In this document: positions 24,701-36,700 of the stretch, piece after piece
Numbering within the stretch: position 1 is the first letter of the stretch
Layout: each line of letters starts with the position of its first letter
DNA from: Xanthostigma xanthostigma
Taxonomy: Eukaryota; Arthropoda; Insecta; Raphidioptera; Raphidiidae
Length of the DNA: 64,000 nt
Reading direction: 5' to 3'
NCBI GenBank assembly: GCA_963575645.1
Contig: OY754466.1
Location: 34,442,001-34,506,000, forward strand
Made by a program: the position numbers and the translations under genes
The notes under the pieces: generated by a model
What the model was told of the DNA's origin: nothing
Seen by the model: the letters and a program-made list of their open reading frames with translations, nothing else
The model's database searches: none

Positions 24701-27700
24701 AATAATAATTAGTTATTCCAATACTTAACTTAGAAGGCGTTGCATTTCACAATATACTAATGTCTATATATACTAATTATATAATAATATACTAATATAT
24801 AATATACTAATTGAATTAAACATTAGAAATGCAGCCGTTTTCATGTTAAGACAAGACATACGTTTGCTTCTAATTTCCATGTACGGCAAACAAAGACAAC
24901 CGACCGCGTCGCGCCATGCATTAGACAACATTGCATTTATACAGCTATTTTTCTATATAAATTTGTATAAAATATTTTTCTATATAAATTTGTATAAAAA
25001 AACTGTTTAGGCAAATTCTGTTATACGAAATCTATGTAAAATGTTCTCCTCTTTCGTTTAAGACTGGTTTCAAACCGATCTGATTTAAATTGAGCGAGAA
25101 ATTAGCAAAAAGCACGCACAGGGTCAGGCGGAACGTTACGCGTTATGCGTTACGCGTTACGAACGTTAGGAACGTTACGTTACACTTTTTCGTACATGCA
25201 GCCGGTGTTTTATCAATTTATAATATTGGTGATTCATCATAATATTGGTGATTCATCAATTTATAAGACGTTATCACGTCAAAAAATATTGGTTGTCTGT
25301 AAAGTCGGTTTACGGACGATAGTTTTACGTGATAACGTAATCCGTAATACATAACCTAAATTTATATAATAATTATAATAATTCGAATCTATGATATTGC
25401 ATCTTTCGCTTCAAATTTAGGTTAATTTTATTTATTTAAAATACTCACCATATAATATTTCTTAATAAATAATAAATAATATATTCTTCTGTATTTATTT
25501 TAAGTCTCAAAGATTAGCTGTCATAATATTTATAAAACAATTGTTTCGCTGTTTATAATATAAAATTCCAAAACCTACTTACAATATTTAAGTATTTTCA
25601 TACGTCAAAAAAATTGATTTTTATAATGATAAAATTTGTAAGAAAACGATTTTTTCGAGAGATGAGACCTAGCTAAAACGATTTTTTGCCCCCCAAAATC
25701 CCTTTTCAGTAAATTTCATCCAAATCGTTAGGGCCGTTTTCGAGAAAAGCACGCACAGGATCAGGCGGAACGTTACGCGTTATGCGTTACGCGTTACACT
25801 TTTTCGTACATGCAGCCGGTGTTTTATCAATTTATAATATTGGTGATTCATCAATTTATAAGACGTTATCACGTCAAAATATTTTTTACTTTTTAGTTCG
25901 ATATAAAGCGTGTTTTTTAGTTTTTTTTTACTATATTTTTTAAACTGAGATTAAATAATTATAAAACTTGTGTGATTTGTGATAAGCCTAATAATTTAAA
26001 ATGATGTATGCATTTCAACAGTCATAAATCATTAAATGTAGGTATTCGTTTCATTAAGATTTCTCTTCATAATTTTTTTTTACACAAATCTGATCGTTTT
26101 TTCGCAATAAATTATTTAAGTTGATTTTATTTTAAATGGTATAATTGTTATGTAATGAGCGTGTTTTTAAATAGAACGATTGTGCAGTAAACACGTACGC
26201 CTTAAATAAGCAGGCATTTATTTATGCATGCATACTTGTGATTTATCAGTGCCTGCTCGTTAAATGATTTTATTATGCTAAAAATAGCATCTGTAAAACA
26301 ATACAACGCTGAACACTAAACTCAGTAGCGGTATTACATATTTCCCAAGTATAAGGCTTCAAAACGAAGAATATTTGAAACATTACATTTTTTCTTTGCA
26401 ACAATTTTTTATTCAGATAGGTATATCCAACCAATACCAAATACCAATAGGTACCAACACAAACCACCCAGTTCGCAGCCCCCAACTTTTATGAGTGGGT
26501 AATGGTAAGAGTGTGAAATATATTTTCCGAAATTTCGCTCCCTTCTCACTCATACAAAGTGTGGGTAGAGACCTATTACTAGTTGGGGGCCGCAAACTGT
26601 ATGTTTTACCATAGAATATAGAAGTTTGCGCGGTACCGTCGAATATACAATGAAAGAGAAGAGGGAAAAATCATCGGAAAGAGGTCTTGTGCAAGACATC
26701 AGAGAACCGTCTTAAACCGGCTAAAAAAAAGATTAGGTCTCCAAGTTTGCCGCTCCTAAAATCCGCCGCCCTAGACTAAAACCTACTCAGCTGGCTAGTA
26801 AACTAAACGTTTTTTTAAATATTTTTTAATATTTGTAGATATGAACAGCCTATTTGTTTTAAGTCTATTTCACATTTTAAAATCATGGATACGAATTCTT
26901 TTCAATAATTCACAACAATTAGACTCTAGTATCGTGTAAAGGGGGTAGATACCGTCTTTTTGTAATTTCTATAATATCCATTTTTCGAAGAAAACTCCAA
27001 GAATATTTTCTTCTTAAAATGTCATAAAAAACCCGAATCTGCCAAAAAAACAAATGATTTCCAAATTTTTCACATTTAGGGGCGGTTTACGGGTAAACTA
27101 TTGTAGATAGGGGTAAGAGGGTGGAGCACTTTTTTATAGCAAATATAAAAATCTACAAATTTTTGTCGAAACTTTTTTTCATATATTTCATAGTTTGTGA
27201 GATAATTAGAAAACAAAATTTAAAGGGTCGGTTTCTACCCTAACTGCAAATCGGAGCTAACTTTTTCATAGTCATAATAGTTTCTTGCAACCCCAAGAAC
27301 GATCACTCAAATTTTTAGCCGTTTGAGATTTTAGGTATTTCACGAAGATCGTTCTTGGACTATTAGCGGTATGTGCAATTGACAGAGCTTAATGGGTGAG
27401 ATTCCGGCAACGTTATGTTAGAAAAGAGATGAAAACAACCACTACAAAGTATAAAACAAAGTCGTTGTTTGCGTCTGCCTATTTTATGACGGTTTTACTG
27501 GGTTATTTATTCTCCGATTTAAATGAATATGTGAAGCATTGCCTCATGTACCATCACTGCTGTGATAAATGATTGACAGACCAGTAATAAAGTATCAATG
27601 GAATCTGTAGATAGTAGAGTAAATGGTATTTACTTGTCGAGAGATCGTTACAGTTGGGTAACACTTTCGTTTTTATGGACTGATAGTGGTACTTACATAC

Positions 27701-30700
27701 CTATGTTGTAAAGAAATAATTTACAGTATAAGTATACTTTATGTATTTATTTGCCATAATATATAATAATCTTAAAAAAAAACTTCGGAGAAGTAAAAAC
27801 TTCGTTCTGTGCTAAATTCAAAAACTTGAGGCGACTGAATCTTAAGATTATAACTTAAAAAAAAAAGAATTTCGAGGCAGACAAGAAATTGAAATCAAGC
27901 TCGAAATTCTGTGCGTAAGACGTCGAAAAAAAATGAATTTCGAGGCAGACAAGGAATTGAAATCCAACCTTGAAATTCTGTGCTTATAAAAGCTACAAGA
28001 GCAACAGCAAAAAAAATGCAAAGACGGTGTTCGCATAACTCCTTTAGTTACTACTAAAAAAACGCCGTCTGTGCACTTTTTTTTGCTGTTGCTCTTGTAG
28101 CTTTTATAAGCACAGAATTTCAAGGTTGGATTTCAATTCCTTGTCTGCCTCGAAATTCATTTTTTTTCGACGTCTTACGCACAGAATTTCGAGCTTGATT
28201 TCAATTTCTTGTCTGCCTCGAAATTCTTTTTTTTTTAAGTTATAATCTTAAGATTCAGTCGCCTCAAGTTTTTGAATTTAGCACAGAACGAAGTTTTTAC
28301 TTCTCCGAAGTTTTTTTTTAAGATTTCACGTCTTTTTCCAAAGTGTGAGACATTATTTTTATTTTTCCTCCAAAATAAGCATATGTGCATTTTTTATATT
28401 GTTGTATTTAAATGCAATAAAAGTGTTCATATTGTTGTATTTAAATGCAATGAATCTCCGAAATTAGAATATGTATTGTAAAAAACAACACGATCCTTAC
28501 TCCATGCAATTGTGGTTTCGAGCGCGTCTCTCATGTATTTGTGGGCGTGACATGTAAGTTATATCGTGGCAGCACTTGATTACGCGCCAAATATAAATGC
28601 ACTTTTGTAGTTTGTTAAATAAGAAGTAACAATCAAAAGTCGGTTATAGAAATTGCAATAATCGACTTTTGATTTTTACTTCTCATTTAACAAACAGTAC
28701 TACAAAAGTGCATTTATATTTTGCCGCGTAGTTCAGTGCTGCCGCGGTGCAACACCTAGTGGTGCAATCGGCTCATCACACCTCCATGCGAATACCATGA
28801 CATTCAATTTGTAAACAATCCATGTGAAGTCTATTAAAAATAAAAATGAGCTATAACAAGTCTATGCTCTGTGATACATGATTCTTTTTTATATTCATTT
28901 GAAATATGGATATTCTTGAAGATTCCATGAAGGCACATTTTGAAGGCATGGAAAAAAAATCAATGAACAAAGCCCACCATTAAAAATACAAATTTTTTTT
29001 CATATCATTTGTAAAATACTTATTTTGCATTAAAAAAAGAAGTTTCACTTCGTAATCTTTTCACTTTTTAATTTTTGTTGCACTTTTTATGATAAATATG
29101 TTTTTTAATAAATTAATTTATTTAAATCTAACTTCAATCATATATTTTGTTATTTTTTAATAAAAGATTTGACGAAAGTGAATTTTTCAAAAAACAAGAA
29201 AATAATAAAAATTAAAAATTAAAAAAGAAATAAAAATATATGAGAAAAAATTGAGAAAATAAATTAAAACTAAAAAAACAATTAAAAACATAAAAACAAA
29301 TTAAAAATTGAAAAACAAATTTTCCAATGATGCTGGCGGGAATCGAACTCAAGATCCTGTTATTAGTTATTACTAGCCTAACGTCGTTACCGCTAGTCCA
29401 CGGGCACACTCAGACTATAAGCTGTTATTGTGGTACAGAAGTATATATGGGTGATACGAAAAATCGGTCCTATGAAAGTCACGTGGTCACAGAACTATAA
29501 AACTTGGAAACTTGCTTCATATACACGGCGTTATATGGGACAAAGGCAAAATCAATGTATAAGAATACGCTAGAGATTCGTTGGCATTTAGCACAGAAAA
29601 GAATCTCTAGCGAGATTCTTCGATATGTATGTATGCAGTATCTACGTGTTGTGTGCAAAATATAACAGCACATGATCTAAAACACGCCGTTTATGTTGTG
29701 CTGTAAACATTTGCCATCGAATCTTATGAAAAAGAACATTATTCATTCATTATGAATAATTTTATTATCGCCAGATATTTATTTATAATGCTCTCACTAA
29801 TATAAAAAAAAAATGTAAATCTAAAAAAAACATTTATAAATTTTAATTTACATAAAATTTAATAATGAATAAGTTTATTGATTAATTTTTCTAATTATTT
29901 TGTCTTATTTTTGTAAAACGATTTTTTTTTTGGTAGTATTACATATTTGAATAAATATCTCCAGACTTATGGGAACAATCTCCAGACTTTTTCAAATTTT
30001 GAGTTGGCAGCCCTAAACGCCGCTGTTAGGCTCCGATTTTTGCGAATAGAATATTCAAATACTTGAGTTGTTGTGGGGAAAAAAATGAAATATAGTATGC
30101 ATTTAAAAAATAGGACACAAACGTGCAGAAAAGCAGAATTTAAATTGATTTTTTTTATTCTTCTAATGGCCATATTCATCAAACACTATAAAAAATAGAA
30201 GTTACTAGTCTTATAACAAATTTATTCCAATTCACCAAGCATTTTATCAGGTAAAATAGTTATTTGATAAATACACACTGCACTATTATACCTACTCCTT
30301 AGTATTTTTGCTAAATATTGTGACGTGTACCGAATAAATAACTACTTAGGTACCTACGGTGAATATGGCCATAAGCTACAATAATCTATATATCTATATC
30401 ATATAAAATTCCCGTGTCACAATTTTGGTTGCACTAATCTCTGAAACCACTGAACAGATTTTAATGAAATTTTGTAAATGTGTCTTGCTGGGTGCAACTT
30501 AAGCTATTGGATAGATTTATTAAACACTTTGTACAAAATTACGGTGTTACCTAAAAAAAAAACTGTTTTAGTAATATGTGACGACCTCTGAGAAAATTTA
30601 CTCAAAGCCTGCTTTAGCACCAAGTAGCGACATCTGTTAGAATTCACTCAAAGCTATTAGTTTAGAAGCAAATCTAGTAGAATTTGCTCAAAGCTATTAG

Positions 30701-33700
30701 TTCAGACGCCGGGCCGAAAACGAAATACATTTTGCAGAATTATATCTATCTCACCCGGGTGAAACCGGGGCGGACCGCTAGTTATTCTCAATGAAAATTA
30801 AACACAACAAAAAGCATACTAAACTTTGGACAAAAATCAAGTCAATTGAACGACGCGACAGTACCGTTCCAGCTCCCAAAATACTGACATTTTACATAAA
30901 ATTAATTATTATAAATAAAATAAAACTAACATTCACAGTGGCGAAATGGACTACATATAATTTTTGTTTTGTTTTGTTTCATTTCCCTATTAAAAGAATA
31001 CTTTAATAAATAGCATGTAGAAGCCATTGCAAGCACATTTCCCTAAGCTAACCAATGTCATGGCACTGTAATTAACATGGCGGCGGAGGAGAAAGAAAGA
31101 AAAGAATCATTTATGTCGTACGTTACATTAAACAAAGCCGTTCGCTAGTACGCATTTTAAGTAACCTATTTAAAATCGTATCTTGTAAATTATTTATAGT
31201 TTTTTTTTTATATTTCGATAGTTTCTGTAAAAATCAAACTTTACTGTTCGGTTGCAATAATAAATTCTTTAACTATCGTAATGTAATTCTGTAATCTCAA
31301 AAAAAGAGAAACTTTTTATTGACTTTTGTCATGTTATACGAATAGTATTTAAGTTTTTTGAGGTTCTGTAGCTAAGTGGAAGAAAAACAGTACTTATAAT
31401 TTCGACATGTTCATATAGTACAGTCTCATAAATACGCCATCTTTCTATCGATTTGGATGATATTTTTCAGGCAGGTGGTGTCTTATGCGGACCATCATAC
31501 AATTATGTAATGAAATTACAAAAACAAACAAAAAAAAAATAGGGGTAGCTTTCATACGTAGGATTTTACAATATTTTTTAAACGACTGTCATATTTCTAT
31601 TAATATAGCGGAGACAAGAATCACGGCTATATAAACAGTCTAATATCACTCGTGTAGATGTCAATATTCATTAACTACTTGATTTTCGGAAGGTCCAAAA
31701 GTGATTTTAATAATGCAAATAACAACTCATGGATACTTAATTTTTTAATTAATAATCTACCAAAATAAGATCAATATATTGCAATGACGCATTGCTAGGT
31801 TAGGATATGATATTTGTCAAGCAACGATTGCGACCTACAAATAGCCCATAAATACATCATACGAACACTACGGAGTTCTATCGTATGTGTATGCCCAACA
31901 CACGCTTGGCCAATTTATTTGAATGGGTCCCTTACTTATATGGTTCGGTGCAACGAACTGGATTGCGTACTTTCGCCACACCCGATGTCTCGTTAACGTT
32001 TTGCCAGTGCTCTAGACACAACCTCCGGGCTCGATTCCTGTCATAATATCGTATGTCTCTTGCACGTCCTACAGTTGATTCAAAAGAAAGACGCAATATC
32101 GAAAGAAAGTGATTAAAAATGCCACTACTTTGAAGTGGCTGTTAAATGCTACAGATAATTTAACGATTATTATTATTAATAGACGTTTAATGATCATTTT
32201 AGTATCCTACTATATGATCATTTCTATACGATCGCGTAAGATAAAGTTTAGGTCAAAATCAACAATAAGGTCAATGGGTAAACGCTAATTTTAATGTAAA
32301 ATTTAATATTTTCAGTTTTAGGACAGTTTTCTTTCGAACGCGACGCAAGCGTATAGACAATTTTGAGAACGGAAAATAATGTAAATAAAATTTATTTTTT
32401 CAGTACCTACTATTAAAATAAATTGATAAATTAATGAATAAAAGAAATTATTTACATGTAATATATATTTTTCAACATCGATGCTAACATCAAGTTTTGC
32501 CTGAAGAAGTTGGAAATAACTAACGAAACGTTGTATAATTTGAAAATTTAGCATATTTATCCAAATTCCCGAGTAAATTATTTATATTAAACTTAACATG
32601 GATGAGATACAACACAGAATGAAAATAAAAGTATTTGTAATTAATGAAACGTCATCCTTTGTTAATTTTATTTATATTTTTATATTATTTTTTGTCAATA
32701 TATGGTCTGGAAAAATTGGTCGACAATTTTATTTATTTTAAAAGTATTTGTTTTGGAAAATACTGTATATATTTGAATAAATTCGAAAATTTTCACCAAT
32801 ATTCAATAAAATATATTTTCGGCACAGATAACGATTTTTGCGATGAACGTAGGTACCCCTGAAACTGCGAAAAATTAGGAAAAACTGCTCTAGAATTGAA
32901 AACATTATAATGGGAAGGCTAAACATTTCAGAATCGTTAGATCAATACTTTTCAAATAAGCATGCAAAATCTGGTCAAGATAAAATAATTATTGGTAGAC
33001 ATTTTTATCGTATGAAGCACCCGAGGGAGAAATTTTTCAAAGAAACTGTTTTTTGCGCCATATTTATAATATAACGGCCCTGACGGTTGCAATCATATTT
33101 TGCATTTTTCCTCATTTTATTCAAGACATTGAAATATATAAATTTGCAATATTTCAAAACATCCACACTTATTCGGATCGGAATCTACCTATCGATTGGA
33201 CTAATACGGGACATTAATATTTTTAGAGTAAATTCTAGGAAAATTTTGAAATTCTAGAGATTTTTTGCAGCTGTCGCACTATACCCGCCATCTGACAAAC
33301 TGCTCTGTAGGAAAGTCTAATTGAAGAGTTGCAGTAAATGAATACTTGGTAATCCGTATATCAAATATCTTTACATAATATGGCTATTATAAAAGGCTCG
33401 GTTAGATGTTTGAAATGTGGAACAGTGTATGCCTTGTTAACGAGATTAAAATCAACTAATTGAAGTGTAAAACAACGTGCTAAATCGGCGCTATTACGGT
33501 TTTAAGTTTTAACGACATCATTAATGATTACATATTTTATTCTTTCACTAGCTTTCACCCGCGTGGATTCAGTGTGTACAATTGATATAATTGATTAAAA
33601 AATTCATTAATTCAATAAACAATGTTTTTTGTTTTATCATCTTTTGCAAAAACATAAAAATTTTGTGGATTCGATACATGTAAGCAAGCCTCATATTACA

Positions 33701-36700
33701 GCTGGCCGAAAGCAGTTTTAAAGGAAATTGTAATCTTTTGAATTGAAGAGGCAAATCCGTTGGTATAATTGACATTAGTGGTATTAAAACACTATCTCCT
33801 TTAGATTTACCACTAATTATAATAGCCCTAACAATATTTCGACTTATTTGAGAAACTTGTAAACCTGTCCCATTACACAATTTGGACGCATCAAGATTTC
33901 CTATTAAAAGTACCGAAACACCCACTATAAACTTTAATTTATGACAAGACATTTAACCCTCTTAGAGGTTAATTTTTGACAAAAGTGTCGTTTACGTCCT
34001 TTCGCAGAGTTTAAACTATCTCCATATTAAATTTCATCACAATCGGCCCAGCGGCCTGGCCTTGAATGCGTAAGTTCAGACAATATTAAAACCCTCACTA
34101 GATCCTCATAGGAGTTTTATTTTGAAAAAAAGTAGCCTATGTCCCTCCTCAGGCTTCATAATATTTCCATGTTAAATTTCATCGCAATCGGCCCAGCGGT
34201 TTGGCCCCAAAAGCGTAACAAATAGACAGACAGAGTTACTTCACATTTATAATATTAATATGGATTTATCAAATATACGAGCAACTATAAACGAACAGTT
34301 TGTTAAAAGACTGTATTCTGACAATAAATACATAAAATTAATATATTTTACTATTTTATTTCTATTGTATTCCATCATCGTGCTAACACGTCTTATGTTA
34401 TTATGTTGCGTATTAATATGAACTCTGACACTATAATTATTACCATTAAGAAGTTTTGTATTAGGTATTATTTGTCTCATTTTGTACGTTTTTTTTATGC
34501 GACAATAACGCAACCAAGAATTATCTAAAATGGTTGTTTATAAGGAGAGTTACATTAAATACAGTATCCATTGAAAATGTTAAATTATAACGAGACTCAT
34601 TATTTTTAATTTAGTTTCTTGTGGGTTTATTATGAATTTTACGTGATATATGAAACGTTTTTTGTGTTTGTTTGAACCGAAATCATTAGAAAACTACTAA
34701 ACCAATTTTAATCAAACTTGGTAAACTATCGACTGGTAGATTCAAAATTAAAGTAGTATACAGTGTATTCACCGAAAGTGGTAGAAACAAAAAAAATTTT
34801 AATTGTTCAATTCGAAATTTACTATCAGAAACTGCTGCGGTATATTTTTTTGTACTTCACACTCAACCGAAAGTGTACCTACATGCATTTTTTCTTCAAA
34901 TGACAACATATTATGTTTTTATGTTTTGGAAATTCCGTTTTTTCTCTATAAATTCATATTAAATTTGCATAAAGTTACATAAGAAAGTATTCAGGAAGAA
35001 CGTTATCAACTTATTAATTAAATACACACTAATAATTATTTTCCATAGCACTCCACACGTGCGTAAATTAATTATTAATAATATTATAAAAATTTATAGA
35101 GAAAAAATGGAGATTTCGAAAAAGTAAAAAAAATACATGTACATTTCCGGTTTAGTTTGAAGTACAAAAAAATGATTCCATGTCTTTATCCCCGACGACA
35201 TTATCTCCGCGACATTATCCCCGCGTCATTATCCTCGAACGACAATATCCCCGACGACAATATCCACGAACGATATTATCCACTAACGATATTATCCCTA
35301 AGACAATGGCTCGTTCGCTTCGCTCGCTCGACTTGAAAAAAATAACCCTATAGTTAAAAATAACCAAATCCTACAGTAAACAGCGACGTTCAAACTCCCT
35401 AAGCCAATGGCTCGCTCGCTTCGCTCACTCGACTTGAAAAAAATAACCCTATATAGTAAAAAATAACCAAATCCTATAGTAAACAGCGGCGTTCAAACTC
35501 CCTAAGGCAATGGCTCGTTCGCTTCGCTCGCTCGACAGTTGAAAGAAATAACCCTATAGTAAAAAATAACCAAATCCTATAGATTACCGACAGAACAATT
35601 ACCGACTGCATCAGGTTACTAAAACCAGGCTTTTTAATTCCGAAAAACCAGATAAAATCGTAATATAACCCGGAAAATCGAGGATATTGTTGCGAGGATA
35701 TCGACATCGTGGATAATGTCATTGATTAAAATCGGGGATATTGTCGTCGGGGATAATGTCGTTCGGGGATTAAATTCGGGGATATTGTCGTCGGGGATAA
35801 TGGTTCGGGGATAGTGTCATGTCACCCAAAAAAATATACCTCAGCAGTTTCCGTTAGGAAATCACGAGTTGAGTAAAAAAACTATTTAATGAGGTACACG
35901 AATTACTCACTGTTATCACTTTTGGTTAACACACTGTAGAGAGCACGTTTTAGGTTTCAGGTTAAGATAGAGCTCTAAGCAAAATCAACAATAACTTGAG
36001 CAAATCTATAGGTAAAAATCTTATTAAAAATGTTAAGAGCACTGTGGTTGAAACAAAAATAAAAAATACTTACTTCTTACCACAACAGTTTTATAAGCGG
36101 ATGTACATTTCGGGAGCTATGGTCTCATCTTCAGCAATCACTGAACTCACAGTTTAGTGATTGCTGAATATTTAAAAATCTTATTAATAACAATAATAAT
36201 AATAACCAAGCGATAAAGAACCATGACTTTTAATTAATTAGTAAAGTCTAAAAATCTTTTTTCGGAATAAAAGCTTATTTTATCTTTAACATACCCCTAG
36301 ATTCTAACTTCTGAGCTGAGAAAAGTGTACTATTAAAAAATAGGTATGAATCGGTTGCTTCAAAAATGTTAATAAGTTCGATTAACTGCGCCGTGCAGTA
36401 GAAAAATATTCGAATAAAATAAAATAAAAAGTGCTATAGTTTAGAAAATATTCTATTTTCTTGTTTTTAGTATACCTAACATATCACCGTGTGATTGAAC
36501 GTTTTTTTCCTAATTAATTATATGCACTTTTACAAAAAAAAAAAAAAAAACGATGGCTACATTGCTACAAAAAATCTAATTAAATTGCATTTTCAACGCT
36601 GCAAAACTTTTTATACATTTTTTTTTTATTTTTAAACTTGCAGATAACGATCCTTCATTCAACAAAGTGCAGTCTAGGGTCGTAATTATATGTAATACGA

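Noticed and set aside
35184-35821. CRISPR-like array
   Set aside because: The motifs are short, irregularly spaced and inverted at the two ends, with target duplications outside; it is a transposon in a eukaryotic genome.
10347-36134. Calling the recurrent motif a proven hammerhead ribozyme
   Set aside because: Every copy has an extra base before stem II, and stems I and III plus a cleavage triplet could not be assigned by eye.
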